From: Roseateles aquatilis
GTDB lineage: Bacteria > Pseudomonadota > Gammaproteobacteria > Burkholderiales > Burkholderiaceae_C
Direction of reading: 5' to 3'
Assembly (NCBI RefSeq): GCF_002205645.1
Contig: NZ_NIOF01000004.1
Location: 416,263-480,262, forward strand
Length of the DNA stretch: 64,000 nucleotides
Shown in pieces: positions 42,118 to 52,113 of this stretch (positions are counted from its first letter, which is position 1; every line of letters starts with the position of its first letter). Under the pieces are notes generated by a model. It saw nothing but the letters and a program-made list of their open reading frames with translations. It did no database searches and had not been told where the DNA came from. Position numbers and translations under genes: made by a program.

Positions 42118-43920
42118 ATGCGATTCCTCTCGTTCCTCGCCCGCCCCGGCGCGCGTGCTTCACCGCAGCCTCCTGTCGAGCCGGCGTTGGACGTGCTGTC
42201 GGCTCATCCCTCCGTGGACCCGGGCCTCGCCGCGGGAACGGTCGAGCAACTGCTCGCCGCCCACGCCGAGTTGCTGTCGCGTATCAAGCTTTGCTACGGC
42301 GCCGACCGCGCGACGTTCGAAGCGGACCTGCTGGCGCCTATCAGGAACTTCGCCGACTACGTCAACCTGCTGCCGGCCACCGCGGACAACTACTTCTCAG
42401 AAGCGGGCGGGCTCTTCCGCCTCGGCCTTGAGGTCGGCTTCTTTGCGCTGCAGGGCACGGACGGACACATCGTCTCGGGCCGCTCCACCATCACGACGCG
42501 ACGTCATCTCGAGCCACGGTGGCGGCAGGCCACCTTCTTGGCTGGCCTCTGCAGCGAGCTGCACCGGACGCTGAGCCATATCGTTGTCACCGACGAACAC
42601 GGCAACGCATGGCCTGCCTACCTGCTCCCGCTGACGCGATGGCTCGGCCAGCAGCACTCCAAGCGCTTCTTCATCCGCTGGCTGTCGGGCGCGCAGGAGA
42701 CCCGCGCGCTCGGCCTGTTTGCGCTCCGCCATGTCGTGCCGGAGCACACGATGCAGCACCTCGCGAACGGCAACGCCGTGGTGGTGCCGCAGTTTCTTGC
42801 CTGTCTGGCCGGCATGCCGCTCTATCGCGAGCAAAGCATCCTCGTCGAACTCGTGAAACGCGCGGCTGCACTGGTCATCGACCGCGATCTGCTCGCCAGC
42901 GCGAACCGGTATGGGCGCCCCATCCTCGGTGCCCACCTGGAGCGCTACCTCCTGGACGCCATGCGCCGCCTGGTCACCTCGCACACGGCGTGGGCGCCTA
43001 ACCAGGAAAAGTCCCGGGTCTGGTATGGCAAGGACGGGCTCTTCATCGTGTGGCCGAACGCAGTGGCCGAGATCCGCAAGCTGCTGGAGGAGGACGAGCT
43101 GCCGGGCATCCCCAAGGCGCCGGAGACCATTCTGGAGATCCTGCTCGGCGCCAGGGTCCTCGAAGCGCGCACAAGTACCGAGGCGCTTTGGAACATCGCG
43201 CCGCCACCGGGCAAGACACCGCTGGAAGCGGTGAAGTTGGCGTCGCCGGAAATCCTCCTTGCGGCCCACCTCGACCCAGTCGTACCCCTGCCGGACGCAC
43301 TCGTCGTTCGCGTCTCCCCGCCCGCGGCACAAGCCCCAAGCCAAGCTGCTCCGCATGCCGGTCGGGCAGCGCCAGCGCCTTCGCCTGCACCCGCTGCGTC
43401 GCCAACGGCATCCCCCTCACCGGCGCCCTCGCCTGCCGCGCCCGACACATCGATCGGCCAGCAACTGGAGCTCGATGTCGACGCCCCACCCCCTGCCGTG
43501 GAATTGCCTGCAGAGGATGCGCCTGAAGCAGCCCCTTCACGTCAACCAATGTGTGCCGCGGCGCCCCAGTTCAAGCTCAACGCGCCGCTGCGGTTGAACC
43601 CACAGGTCAGAGACGCGCTGTCTCTCGCGATCGAGAGCATGAACGGCGACGCCAAGGCTGCGGTGGCCGTCACGGTGCCGACTGGCGTCTTTGTGCCTCT
43701 CGACCACTTCAAGCGCACCAACGTCGACGTGTCCGTCGTCTTGCGCTCGCTCGCGGAGGCCGGCATGGCAACGGCACGGCGTGCGTCGCGCGTCGACACC
43801 CTGCAGCACGAGTTGGCGGGACAGCCCGTCCTCGGATTCGTGTTGAAACCGCAGTTCGTCGCCGGCCTCGATCCGGCTGACTTCGCGCCGACTCAGGAGG
43901 CCCGCGATGCTGGTGCGTAG
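42118..43920 (+). CDS. traI: MobH-family relaxase TraI (TraI_2 domain)
   Basis: 600 residues. Residues about 55-300 are the TraI_2/HD-related relaxase domain (FADYVNLLPATADNY, GGLFRLGLEVGFFAL, FLAGLCSELHRTLSHIVV). Residues about 370-470 are Pro/Ala-rich linker. The C-terminal part (FKLNAPLRLNPQVRDALSLA, VFVPLDHFKRTNVDVSVVLR) is the winged-helix TraI_2_C domain. The protein should nick at oriT and pilot DNA to the secretion channel. The family's usual HHH...GGL..H and HD residues are largely replaced here (see findings). It heads the tra operon and overlaps traD by 14 bases. Confidence 0.85.
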   Translation: MRFLSFLARPGARASPQPPVEPALDVLSAHPSVDPGLAAGTVEQLLAAHAELLSRIKLCYGADRATFEADLLAPIRNFADYVNLLPATADNYFSEAGGLFRLGLEVGFFALQGTDGHIVSGRSTITTRRHLEPRWRQATFLAGLCSELHRTLSHIVVTDEHGNAWPAYLLPLTRWLGQQHSKRFFIRWLSGAQETRALGLFALRHVVPEHTMQHLANGNAVVVPQFLACLAGMPLYREQSILVELVKRAAALVIDRDLLASANRYGRPILGAHLERYLLDAMRRLVTSHTAWAPNQEKSRVWYGKDGLFIVWPNAVAEIRKLLEEDELPGIPKAPETILEILLGARVLEARTSTEALWNIAPPPGKTPLEAVKLASPEILLAAHLDPVVPLPDALVVRVSPPAAQAPSQAAPHAGRAAPAPSPAPAASPTASPSPAPSPAAPDTSIGQQLELDVDAPPPAVELPAEDAPEAAPSRQPMCAAAPQFKLNAPLRLNPQVRDALSLAIESMNGDAKAAVAVTVPTGVFVPLDHFKRTNVDVSVVLRSLAEAGMATARRASRVDTLQHELAGQPVLGFVLKPQFVAGLDPADFAPTQEARDAGA

Positions 43921-45811
43921 CTACGAGATGCCGTGGCGTCCGGCCTACGAGATGTGGGCCAGCGGCGCATGGCTGGTGGGCTTACTGTTCTTCGTCTATC
44001 TCGGGGGGCGCGGCCTCATCACGTCGCCCATCGCCCTCGGCCTGGCGTTCCTCGCGCTGCTGATGGCCGCTCACCGAGCACGCCAAGGCCTGCGCGTGCT
44101 GACGATCCGCGCATCGCTGTCAGGCAAGGCCATGCAGGTCATCACCACGCGAAAGCTCGAGACGCTGACCCGCAAGCCCGATCAGGTCTTTCTTGGATTT
44201 GGCTTCGAGTGGTTGCCCGTGCATTCGCAGCGGCTCTACGAACTGGCCAAGGTCAACTACAAGGAATACGCGGTATCGCCCCAGTTGCTAGGGCTCCTCG
44301 GCTTCGCCGTGAATCCACAACCGGATGCCGAGATCGGCCTGCCCTACATCCACGGCGTCGAACCCCGGGAGCAGCCGCTGTATCGGCCGCTGCAGAACTT
44401 CGAAGGTGGCACGCTGCTGGTCGGCACGACACAAGCCGGCAAAGGCGTGGCGCTGGGCATCTTCCTGACGCAGGCCATCCGCCGCGGCGACGTTGTGGTT
44501 TTCATCGATCCCAAGAACAGTCGCAGGCTAAAGCGCGTCGTGCAGCGGGCCTGCCAAGACTACCGCGAGGCGGACACGTTCATGGAGTTCCACCCCGCCT
44601 TCCCCGAAGTCGGGGTGCGGCTGGACTTCACCTTCAACTGGCAGAAGCCCACAGAGATCGCGTCGCGTATCCAGTCGATCATGCCGGTCGACGCTGGCGG
44701 GGCGTTCACCGCGTTCGGTTGGGATGCCGTGAACGTCGTGGTGCAGGGTCTCGTGAGCCTGGAGGATCGCCCCAACCTCCTCAAGCTCACGCGCTACATC
44801 GAGGGCGGCATTGAGCCCGTGTTGGAAGCGTCGCTGCAGCGCTTCTTCGACCGCCAGCTCGGCCCCGGCTGGCGCGACTCCCAGGAGATGCGTGCACTGC
44901 TGCAAACCGCCGCGCGCGGCGGCATCAAGAAACCCTCCGAAGTGGCCACGCCGCAGTTGCTGGCCTTTGTCGCCTACTACGAGCAACGCCTGCCCCAGAA
45001 CCAGCGAGACAAGGTGATCGACTCACAAATCCGCGTGTTCCGCCACAACCGCGAGCACTACCAGAAGATCACCGCCAACCTGTTGCCCATCCTGTCGATG
45101 CTCACGTCTGGCGACCTGGGCCAGAGCTTATCGCCCGATCCTTTCGACCTCGACGACAAGCGGCCCATCATGAACTTCGAGAAGATCGAGCGCGGCGGCC
45201 ATGTGCTGTACATGTGCCTGGACTCGCTGCCCGATCCATCGGTGGCCTCGGCCATCGGCGCGCTGGCGATCGCGGACCTCGCCGCTCGCGCGGGCATGCG
45301 CTACAACTTGGGCAGCAGCCAGCGCATCACGCTCGTGGTCGACGAGATCGCCAACGTGATCAACCAGCCCCTGATCGAGATCCTGAACAAGGGGGCCGAG
45401 GGCGGCATCCATTCCATCTGTGCGATGCAGACGCTGGCCGACCTGGCGAAGCGGCTGGGCTCCGAAGATGCCGCGCGGATGGCGCTGGGCAACCTCAACA
45501 ACCTGTTCGCGCTGAGATCCAAGGACCGGCCGACACAGGACTTCATCGTCGAGACCTTCGGCAAGACCGGCATCCACACGATGCGCGTCGGGCTCAACCA
45601 AGGCGCCGACACGCACCTCGGCGACTGGAGCGCCGGCAAGAGCGTGCAGGTGACGGAGTCACTTGAAGAGCGCGTGCCGGTGGACATCCTCGGCAAGCTG
45701 CCCAACCTGCAGTACTTCGGGTCGGTCGCCGGCCGGCTGGTCAAGGGGCGGTTCACGATCCTCAACCCTGATTTCGACCGCCCTCCTGTCGCACAGAAGG
45801 AGGCGACCTGA
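43907..45811 (+). CDS. traD: Type IV coupling protein TraD
   Basis: 634 residues behind AGGAGG within the end of traI. Two N-terminal membrane helices (ASGAWLVGLLFFVYLGG and SPIALGLAFLALLMAAH), Walker A in TLLVGTTQAGKGVALGIF, Walker B in RITLVVDEIANVI, and RecA-like motifs such as VVFIDPKNSRRLKRVV. It is the ATPase that links the relaxase-DNA complex to the type IV channel at the inner membrane. Sequence and context are those of SXT-type TraD. Its stop overlaps the next start by one base (TGATG). Confidence 0.95.
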   Translation: MLVRSYEMPWRPAYEMWASGAWLVGLLFFVYLGGRGLITSPIALGLAFLALLMAAHRARQGLRVLTIRASLSGKAMQVITTRKLETLTRKPDQVFLGFGFEWLPVHSQRLYELAKVNYKEYAVSPQLLGLLGFAVNPQPDAEIGLPYIHGVEPREQPLYRPLQNFEGGTLLVGTTQAGKGVALGIFLTQAIRRGDVVVFIDPKNSRRLKRVVQRACQDYREADTFMEFHPAFPEVGVRLDFTFNWQKPTEIASRIQSIMPVDAGGAFTAFGWDAVNVVVQGLVSLEDRPNLLKLTRYIEGGIEPVLEASLQRFFDRQLGPGWRDSQEMRALLQTAARGGIKKPSEVATPQLLAFVAYYEQRLPQNQRDKVIDSQIRVFRHNREHYQKITANLLPILSMLTSGDLGQSLSPDPFDLDDKRPIMNFEKIERGGHVLYMCLDSLPDPSVASAIGALAIADLAARAGMRYNLGSSQRITLVVDEIANVINQPLIEILNKGAEGGIHSICAMQTLADLAKRLGSEDAARMALGNLNNLFALRSKDRPTQDFIVETFGKTGIHTMRVGLNQGADTHLGDWSAGKSVQVTESLEERVPVDILGKLPNLQYFGSVAGRLVKGRFTILNPDFDRPPVAQKEAT

Positions 45812-46440
45812 TGATCCGCTACGTCTGGATCACCGCCATGCTGGCGATCCTCTGCATCGTGCTCTACATCCCTTCGGCGGTGCCGCCGGAGCGCTTCCTC
45901 GATGTGCTGCGCTCGGAGCATGCGCTCAATGAGCGTGTCTGGGGCGAGGCCACAGGTCAGCGCATCCTGGGTCGAATGCTCGACATGCAGCAGGCTGGCA
46001 AACAACTCAGCGCACCGCCAACGGCCGAGCCTGCGTCAAGCCCCGCCAGCGGCGCCATCGACACCGCGGTGGCGCAGCAGATGAGCGCCGTCAGCACGCG
46101 GTTGTTCGGCAACCCCTACTTCCGTTCGATCGACGCGCTCTTCGTGCTGGTGACCTATCGGCTCAGCGCGCTGGTCGAACTGCTGCCGTTGCTGCTGATC
46201 TTCTGCGGTGTCGTCGCCGTGGACGGCCTGGTCCTGCGGCAGGTACGCGCCCGCGAGTTCGTGCCCCACAGTGCCGAGCTATTCGGCGGCAGCGTCGTCG
46301 GCGGCATCACGCTGGGAAGCGTGGTGGTCGTGGCGTGCTTTCTCCCGATGCAGCTGCATCCGATGTTCATCACGCTGACCCTGCTGCTGATGCTGTTCGT
46401 GCTCAGCAGGGCGCTGGCGAACTACCACGCCATCCGCTGA
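45811..46440 (+). CDS. DUF4400-type integrating-conjugative-element membrane protein
   Basis: 209 residues with four hydrophobic helices: VWITAMLAILCIVLYIPS at the N-terminus, then LVELLPLLLIFCGVVAVDGL, ITLGSVVVVACFLPMQ and FITLTLLLMLFVLSRALANY. A DUF4400 membrane protein directly after traD is a conserved feature of SXT-like elements. Its role is unknown, but its coupling to traD (one-base overlap) suggests it helps the coupling protein at the inner membrane. Confidence 0.85.
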   Translation: MIRYVWITAMLAILCIVLYIPSAVPPERFLDVLRSEHALNERVWGEATGQRILGRMLDMQQAGKQLSAPPTAEPASSPASGAIDTAVAQQMSAVSTRLFGNPYFRSIDALFVLVTYRLSALVELLPLLLIFCGVVAVDGLVLRQVRAREFVPHSAELFGGSVVGGITLGSVVVVACFLPMQLHPMFITLTLLLMLFVLSRALANYHAIR

Positions 46441-46592
46441 CACCCCCATCAACTCGGCCCTCGATGGGCCGGATTCTCGGGTGCGGCAGAGGGACCTCTT
46501 CCCTACGCTGAAAGCACTGAGACGACACCTGTGCTCGTCTGCAAGGGGCTCACCCGATGCAAGCCGTACTGCAACTTCCGCGAGGTCTATCG

Positions 46593-47054
46593 ATGGAAAC
46601 TCCGATCGACCGTGCCGACAGCCAGCAGCCCACCGTTCAGACGGGCGTCTGGGTCGATGAACACGACTGGCTTCACCGCATCTTCAAGTCGGCCGAGAAC
46701 TGCTCGCCCAAGTTCCGCTTTCCCGACCTGCTCGGCGCATGCGTGTCGCTGGCCGTCGGTTGCGAAGACGGGCAACGCCGTCTCGTCGACTACCTCGAGA
46801 CCCGCCTGACCCTGCGGGACCCGCGGACCGAACGCCGCAGTTGCGACATCTGGTGCACGCAGTTCGAGCAGGTGATGCAGGCCCACCGCGCCTCGTGGAA
46901 TCGCTTCCCGAATCCCATGTTCGAGATCGACCACATCACGACGGCATGCGTGGCCATCGCGATGCAGCGTCCGGATGGACAGATGCAGGTGCTTCGGCAA
47001 GCGCGGCAGAACCTGCTGGAGCGCGCCCAGGCGCGTCGGGCCACGGCCAACTGA
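46593..47054 (+). CDS. Hypothetical protein of the tra operon, 153 residues
   Basis: Start at 46593 ([10 protein letters not shown]) has GAGG upstream; the ATG at 46557 is an alternative. The product is soluble and mixed alpha/beta with segments [20 protein letters not shown] and [20 protein letters not shown]. No family was recognised. It lies between the DUF4400 protein and the lytic transglycosylase, in the tra direction. Confidence 0.65.
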   Translation: METPIDRADSQQPTVQTGVWVDEHDWLHRIFKSAENCSPKFRFPDLLGACVSLAVGCEDGQRRLVDYLETRLTLRDPRTERRSCDIWCTQFEQVMQAHRASWNRFPNPMFEIDHITTACVAIAMQRPDGQMQVLRQARQNLLERAQARRATAN

Positions 47055-47059
47055 CCATC

Positions 47060-47602
47060 ATGAGCTTCAAGCGCACATACCTCATCGCGCTGCTCGCCAT
47101 CGCAGCGACGACGGCACCCGCCAGCAGCTACGCCTGCTGGGAAGAGGCCGAGAGGCTCTATGGGGTCTCAGCGAGCCTGCTCTATGCCGTCGCACGCGCC
47201 GAGTCCGACCTCAACCCTGCAGCCGTCAACAACTCGCATCGCGAGCGGACGGGCACCTACGACATCGGCCTCATGCAGATCAACAGCAGCCACTTGCAGC
47301 AACTGGCGGCGGTCGGCATTCGCGAGCAGGACCTCTACGACAGCTGCACGAACATCAAGGTCGGGGCCTGGCTTCTCGCGCATGCCTTTGCGACGCATGG
47401 CGTTTCATGGAACGCCGTCGGCTCCTACAACGCGGCGTGCAGCCAGCTCAAAGGCCAGGCTTGCACCGAGGCTCGGTCGCGCTACGCCTGGCGCGTCTAT
47501 CGCCGCCTGCCTCCGGCCGCGGGCGCCCAGGCCAAGCAACAGATGGAATCCACGGCGCAGCAGCAGCCGATCTACATCCTGTCCGCGAGGGTCGCTCCAT
47601 GA
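47060..47602 (+). CDS. Lytic transglycosylase (conjugation-associated, SLT type)
   Basis: 180 residues. A signal peptide of about 25 residues ends at SYA-CW. The SLT domain includes [20 protein letters not shown] with the catalytic glutamate in [22 protein letters not shown] and [13 protein letters not shown], then AVGSYNAA. It opens peptidoglycan locally so the secretion channel can be built, comparable to TrbN/VirB1-type enzymes. It overlaps the following OmpA-like gene by four bases (ATGA). Confidence 0.93.
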   Translation: MSFKRTYLIALLAIAATTAPASSYACWEEAERLYGVSASLLYAVARAESDLNPAAVNNSHRERTGTYDIGLMQINSSHLQQLAAVGIREQDLYDSCTNIKVGAWLLAHAFATHGVSWNAVGSYNAACSQLKGQACTEARSRYAWRVYRRLPPAAGAQAKQQMESTAQQQPIYILSARVAP

Positions 47603-48330
47603 CCCCGCGCAATCACCGGTTCACCGAGATGGCCGCATCGATTGGCTTCGCGGCGAGTCTCCTGCTGACGTGCTCCTCGTGTGCCCACCTGCGTGGCGAG
47701 CCGCAGGCACCAGCGGAACACGACAACGCTTCAGCGCCAAGCCAGCAGCGCATAGCGCAGTTCTCCTTCGGCCGGGACGCAAGCTTCGGCGTCTGCATCG
47801 AGCCGGCATGCCCTCGCGCCACTCCGAAGACGCTGGCCGGCGCGGCGCCGGCGGCCATTCCGGCGGCCGCACCCGCGCAAATCCTGCCGGCCCCCACCGC
47901 GCGACCGGTCAGCATGATCGAGCAGCCGCCTCCCATCGCGCCGATGAAAAAGACCGTCAAGACGCCGCAGCCACAGGAGCCCGAACAGATCCGCCAGTTG
48001 GTGGTCGGTTTCGGGTTTGGCAGCGCCGAGCTCAGCGCTGCCGCCCGCGCCACGCTCGATTCCTCGGTCCAGGACGCGCGGCGTGCGGATCGGATCGTCA
48101 TCTCGGGCCGAACAGACGTGGTGGGCGACGTGAAGGTGAACCAGGCCCTGGCGACGTCCCGTGCGCTGGCCGTCCGGGACCATCTGCGCACGGTCGCCCC
48201 AGATCTCGCAGCGACGATCTCTATCGATGCGCAGGGGCGTTGCTGCTTCGTGGCATCGAACGCCGATGAGACCGGCCGCGCGCGCAACCGGCGCGTGGAG
48301 GTCGTGTTCCTGGCCGCAGGAGGTGCCTGA
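47599..48330 (+). CDS. OmpA-domain lipoprotein
   Basis: 243 residues. The N-terminus has a hydrophobic signal ending in [10 protein letters not shown], a likely lipobox. A Pro/Ala-rich linker (about 85-130) leads to an OmpA-like peptidoglycan-binding domain: [51 protein letters not shown] and NRRVEVVF. It would be an outer-membrane lipoprotein bound to peptidoglycan, perhaps anchoring the secretion apparatus. Coupled by overlaps to the transglycosylase before and the small gene after. Confidence 0.88.
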   Translation: MTPRNHRFTEMAASIGFAASLLLTCSSCAHLRGEPQAPAEHDNASAPSQQRIAQFSFGRDASFGVCIEPACPRATPKTLAGAAPAAIPAAAPAQILPAPTARPVSMIEQPPPIAPMKKTVKTPQPQEPEQIRQLVVGFGFGSAELSAAARATLDSSVQDARRADRIVISGRTDVVGDVKVNQALATSRALAVRDHLRTVAPDLAATISIDAQGRCCFVASNADETGRARNRRVEVVFLAAGGA

Positions 48331-48644
48331 TGAATCAGCCGATTCTCAGACCCGCGGCCCAGATTCCTGAGGACCGCGACGCCGACTCACCGCAAGGCGG
48401 CTCGTCGACGCGCTCCTCTGCATACCCGCAGCCGAAGCGGAAGGTCAGACCCGGATGGAAGGCAACGATCGTCCGGGCCGACTCCTTCGCCAAGTTACGG
48501 GCCATCCAGAAATCCACGAGCGATCCCGCGATCGACTTGAGCTATCTGACGGACGCGTGCCTGCAGATCGCTCTTGAGCTTGGTGCGGAGGCGATCGTGA
48601 AGCGCGCATTGGATGCCCTGCGTCCCGTGCGACCCACTTCCTGA
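48330..48644 (+). CDS. Small hypothetical protein, 104 residues
   Basis: Starts in a one-base overlap (TGATG) with the OmpA-like gene. The N-terminal 45 residues are basic and proline-rich; the C-terminal part (FAKLRAIQKSTSDPAIDLSY then LTDACLQIALELGAEAIVKR) is helical and could be a small DNA-binding or ribbon-helix-helix-like module, but no clear match is seen. It sits where accessory relaxosome or regulatory proteins occur in related operons. Confidence 0.6.
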   Translation: MNQPILRPAAQIPEDRDADSPQGGSSTRSSAYPQPKRKVRPGWKATIVRADSFAKLRAIQKSTSDPAIDLSYLTDACLQIALELGAEAIVKRALDALRPVRPTS

Positions 48645-48668
48645 TCTTCACGTTCCATGGAGCAAGCA

Positions 48669-49013
48669 ATGAACGCTGTCCTTTCGCATGTCCGCGCGCC
48701 TTCGCGCAAGGTCCTGGCCGTTTCGGGGCTGTTCGCCCTGGCTTTCCTGGCCCTGCTGGCCACCACGCCCAGCCACGCGCTGGACCTGGTGGCCTTCACC
48801 GGCATCACCGGCCCGCTGGTGTCCGCTCTCACCCAGCTCGCCGGCCTCGCGCCGGGCGTCAAGGCGCTGGTGGGTTTCGTCGGGTTCGTCGTGGCCTTCA
48901 TCAGCCTCGCCGCCCTGCGCAACTTCGGCCCGGTGCTGTTCTACCTGGGCATGGCCATCTTCGGCGCCGTGGGTCTGACCATCGCCGGCGCCATCCTGGG
49001 TGCAGTGGCCTGA
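48669..49013 (+). CDS. Probable TraA-type pilin precursor
   Basis: 114 residues; the ATG at 48669 has GGAG six bases upstream. A long leader with a hydrophobic core (VLAVSGLFALAFLALLATTP) ends at SHA, leaving a mature protein of about 76 residues (starting LDLVAFTGI) with two membrane helices (VKALVGFVGFVVAFISLAAL and LFYLGMAIFGAVGLTIAGAI). Size, leader and position directly before traL fit the F-pilin family. The family is very variable, so identification rests on architecture and context. Confidence 0.72.
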   Translation: MNAVLSHVRAPSRKVLAVSGLFALAFLALLATTPSHALDLVAFTGITGPLVSALTQLAGLAPGVKALVGFVGFVVAFISLAALRNFGPVLFYLGMAIFGAVGLTIAGAILGAVA

Positions 49014-49058
49014 GCCGGTCGCAAGACCTGCACACACAGGCAAGAGAAGGGGAACGCG

Positions 49059-49358
49059 ATGCAGTCCGACACCTACATCCCGCGCCGGTTGGATGACCAA
49101 TGGAAGATCGGCTTCTGGGACGCCGACGTCGCGTTCCCCTTCGTTTTCTCGCTGTTCGTCGGCTACCTGACGAGCACCAAGCTGGGCTTCGCGATCTGCG
49201 CGGCCGCCGGCATGTATCTCAGCCGGTGGGTGTCGCGCACGAAGGCGGACAAGCACCCGGCCTTTGCCATGCACTGGGCCCACTGGGCCCTGCCAGCAAA
49301 CCCCATCACGGCCTTGCGCGCTACGCCGCCATCCCACCTGCGCCGCATGGTCGGCTGA
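49059..49358 (+). CDS. traL: Type IV secretion protein TraL
   Basis: 99 residues behind AAGGGGAAC. The YIPRRLDDQWKIGFWDADVA opening followed by two hydrophobic stretches (FPFVFSLFVGYLTSTKLGFA) and a basic tail is the TraL/VirB3-like pattern. It is a small inner-membrane protein needed for F-type pilus assembly, normally between traA and traE, as here. Confidence 0.93.
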   Translation: MQSDTYIPRRLDDQWKIGFWDADVAFPFVFSLFVGYLTSTKLGFAICAAAGMYLSRWVSRTKADKHPAFAMHWAHWALPANPITALRATPPSHLRRMVG

Positions 49359-49373
49359 GCACGGACCAACACC

Positions 49374-49988
49374 ATGGAATTCGACCGCCACCAGAATGAC
49401 CTGCGCGTGCAGCGCAAGGCCAACCGCACGCTCGGCGCCATCGTCGCGCTGCTGGCCACCTGCCAGTTGATCTCGCTCGGCGTCATCGCGAGCGTCGTGG
49501 GCAGCGAGCGCACGGTCATCGTGCCGCCGTCCATCGATCGCACGTTCTGGGTCACGCGCGACCAAGCGAGTCGCGAGTACCTGGAAGAGATGGCGGGCTT
49601 CGTCGCGTGGCTGATGCTCGACGTGTCGCCGTCGACCATCGACTGGAAGCGCAACGTGCTGCTGAACTGGGTCGCGCCCGACCAGCACGCAGCCCTCAAG
49701 ACAAAGATGGACCTGGAGGCCGACCGCCTGCGCAGCAACAACGCAGCGACCTCCTTCCTCATCCAGCAGTTCACGGCGGACGAGAAGGAGCAGTCCGTGC
49801 TCATCACGGGTCGCCTGCGACGCCAGATCAACGGCGCCGACGTCGGCGAGCCCGAGACGCGCGCCTACCTCGCCCAGTTCAAGTACACGGGCGGCCGTGT
49901 GCACCTCCAGACCTTCAAGGAGATCCAGAATGCGCAGAACGGTCAAGTTCGCGTCAGCGCTGCTGATCCCGCTGCTGTGGCTCGCTGA
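49374..49988 (+). CDS. traE: Type IV secretion protein TraE
   Basis: 204 residues with one N-terminal membrane helix (LGAIVALLATCQLISLGVIA) and a periplasmic domain (TVIVPPSIDRTFWVTRDQAS, YLEEMAGFVAWLMLDVSPS). This is the TraE/VirB8-like fold used in pilus assembly at the inner membrane. Its last 59 bases overlap traK in another frame. Confidence 0.93.
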   Translation: MEFDRHQNDLRVQRKANRTLGAIVALLATCQLISLGVIASVVGSERTVIVPPSIDRTFWVTRDQASREYLEEMAGFVAWLMLDVSPSTIDWKRNVLLNWVAPDQHAALKTKMDLEADRLRSNNAATSFLIQQFTADEKEQSVLITGRLRRQINGADVGEPETRAYLAQFKYTGGRVHLQTFKEIQNAQNGQVRVSAADPAAVAR

Positions 49989-50751
49989 AGGCCCCGCAGC
50001 GCATGCGCTGCAGGTGGTCGAGGGCAGCGACGGCGTCACCATCGACGCGGTGATCTCGCTCAAGGAGCCGACGCGCATTCGCATCGACGGCGCCTCGATC
50101 ACCAACGTCTTCGGCAACATCTACTCGAGCAACTGCGGCGCGGCGGTGACCGCGCCACCGGGCCAGCCCGGCGCGACCGGTGTGTCGCCACTGGCGCCCG
50201 CGGTGAATCCTGCCGGTGAGATCGTGCTGGAGTGCGACACCGACAAGGGCGAAATCTATGTGCGCCCGGTCGGCGGTGCGGGCAAGCCCGTGAACCTCTT
50301 CGTGTCGAGCCAGCACGCGACCTACACGCTGCTGCTGCGCCGCTCCGACACGCCGGCCGACACCATCGTCATCCGCGACAAGACGCCGCGCGTGGCCAAG
50401 GCCGACCAGGCCGGTGGCCCGACGGCTCGGCAACCCCAGCATGTCCGAGCGCTGAAGGCAATGCTCGTCGCCATGGCGTCGGATCGCGTGCCGGCGGACG
50501 TCCGGGTCGAAGAAGTCAACCGCCCGCTGCAGCTGTGGACCGAGGCGCGCTTCTCGCTGACCCGCCTGTACGAGGGTCGCGGCCTGATCGGCGAGCGCTA
50601 TTCGATCACGAACGCCAGCAACCAGACCATGGTGCTTGCCGAGCAGGAGTTCGACCGGGAAACCGGCAACGTGCTCGCGGTCTCCATCGAGAACCACAAC
50701 CTGCGGCCCGGCGAGAGCACCACGGTCTACGTCATTCGGCAGGGAGCCTGA
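49930..50751 (+). CDS. traK: Type IV secretion protein TraK (VirB9/secretin-like)
   Basis: 273 residues from the ATG at 49930 (GGAGATCC upstream). A signal peptide (FASALLIPLLWLAEGPAAHA) precedes a beta-rich mature protein with GVTIDAVISLKEPTRIRIDG, a typical TraK opening. It is a periplasmic/outer-membrane component of the core complex with TraB and TraV. It starts inside the end of traE, indicating coupled translation. Confidence 0.93.
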   Translation: MRRTVKFASALLIPLLWLAEGPAAHALQVVEGSDGVTIDAVISLKEPTRIRIDGASITNVFGNIYSSNCGAAVTAPPGQPGATGVSPLAPAVNPAGEIVLECDTDKGEIYVRPVGGAGKPVNLFVSSQHATYTLLLRRSDTPADTIVIRDKTPRVAKADQAGGPTARQPQHVRALKAMLVAMASDRVPADVRVEEVNRPLQLWTEARFSLTRLYEGRGLIGERYSITNASNQTMVLAEQEFDRETGNVLAVSIENHNLRPGESTTVYVIRQGA

Positions 50752-50754
50752 GCC

Positions 50755-52113
50755 ATGTCGACATCCCTCAAGGACAAGTTCGCCGGCCTCGTCGAGCGCA
50801 TGTCGCCGCGCACGCGCCAATGGGCAACCGTCGGCGGCATCTCCGCCGCCGCCATGGGCATCCTCTGGGCGGTGTTCGCGATGGGCTCCGGCGACTCGTC
50901 GCAGCGCGCCGCGGCGGCGTCGAAGGCCGACCTCAAGCCCACCAACGTGGACCTGATGGCGCCGGGCGCGCAGGTGCGAGAAGTCGAGACCTGGGTGGGC
51001 AAGGCCGGTCGCGACCTCGAGCAGTACAAGAGCGATCGCGAAGAGCAGCGCCGCATCAACCGGGACCGACAAGAAGGCCAGGAGGCGCTGATACGCCGCT
51101 TCGCCGAGTTGGAGACCCGCCTGAAGGCGGCGCCTCCGCCACAACCCGCGGCCTCGGCACCGGTGGTTCCGGCGCAGCCGACGCCGCCCGCGCCCGCGAC
51201 CTACCCACCGGATGCGGCACTCGCACGCAACGGCCTGCCCCCGCCGCCGCCGCCGGCGCGCGGCCGCAATGTGGGCCTCCCCGACGGCGCGCCCTCCTTC
51301 GAAGCTGCGCCAACGCCGCCGCAGCCTGCACTGGTCCGCGTCACTCTCTCGCAGCCGCAGAAGGCTGCCGACAGCACGACCGAAGGCGGCAAGGCAGGTC
51401 AACAGACCATCGACACGTTCCTTCCGGTGAGCTTCACGCGGGGCACGCTGATCGGCGGCCTGGACGCCCCGACCGGCGGACAGGCTCAGAGCAATCCCCA
51501 CCCCGTGCTGATCCGCCTCTCGGACAACTCGGTCCTGCCCAACCGCTTCCGCGCCGAATACCGCGAATGCTTCGTGGTGGCCGCGGGCTACGGCGACATC
51601 AGCTCGGAGCGTGCCTACCTGCGCACCGAGTCACTGTCCTGCGTGCGTCCCGACGGCGTGGCCTTGGAAGTGAAGATCCAGGGCAGCGTCTACGGCGAGG
51701 ACGGCAAGGTCGGCATGCGCGGTCGCCTGGTGACCAAGCAGGGCCAGATGCTCGCGAACGCGCTCATGGCCGGCGTCATCAGCGGGATTGGCCAGGGCAT
51801 CTCCACGGCCAACACGACGTACAGCACTTCGGCCCTCGGGTCGGTAGCCACAACCAATGGCTCCGACGCGTTGAAAGCCGGTCTCGGCAGCGGCGTCGGG
51901 AAGGCGCTGGACCGCCTCGCGCAGTACTACATCAAGCTCGCCGAACAGACTTTTCCGATCATCGAGATCGACTCGGGCCGCGAGATCGACGTCGTGCTCA
52001 CCAAAGGCGTGCGCATCGACGGCGGCGAGTCCGTCCGGGCTTCGCCGACTTCCCTCCCCCGCAACGCCGATCCCTCCGATCGCCACCTGAAAGTCGCCAA
52101 TGAAGAAGACTGA
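50755..52113 (+). CDS. traB: Type IV secretion protein TraB (VirB10-like)
   Basis: 452 residues. One N-terminal membrane helix ([20 protein letters not shown]), a coiled-coil (about 75-120), a long Pro/Ala-rich linker (about 125-200) and a C-terminal VirB10-like barrel domain ([52 protein letters not shown]). It spans the periplasm and joins inner and outer membrane parts of the channel. It begins three bases after traK and overlaps dsbC. Confidence 0.94.
   Translation: MSTSLKDKFAGLVERMSPRTRQWATVGGISAAAMGILWAVFAMGSGDSSQRAAAASKADLKPTNVDLMAPGAQVREVETWVGKAGRDLEQYKSDREEQRRINRDRQEGQEALIRRFAELETRLKAAPPPQPAASAPVVPAQPTPPAPATYPPDAALARNGLPPPPPPARGRNVGLPDGAPSFEAAPTPPQPALVRVTLSQPQKAADSTTEGGKAGQQTIDTFLPVSFTRGTLIGGLDAPTGGQAQSNPHPVLIRLSDNSVLPNRFRAEYRECFVVAAGYGDISSERAYLRTESLSCVRPDGVALEVKIQGSVYGEDGKVGMRGRLVTKQGQMLANALMAGVISGIGQGISTANTTYSTSALGSVATTNGSDALKAGLGSGVGKALDRLAQYYIKLAEQTFPIIEIDSGREIDVVLTKGVRIDGGESVRASPTSLPRNADPSDRHLKVANEED

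Noticed and set aside
50232..52103. 623-residue plus-strand frame across traK and traB
   Set aside because: An alternative frame of two recognised tra genes, arginine- and histidine-rich, with no domain.
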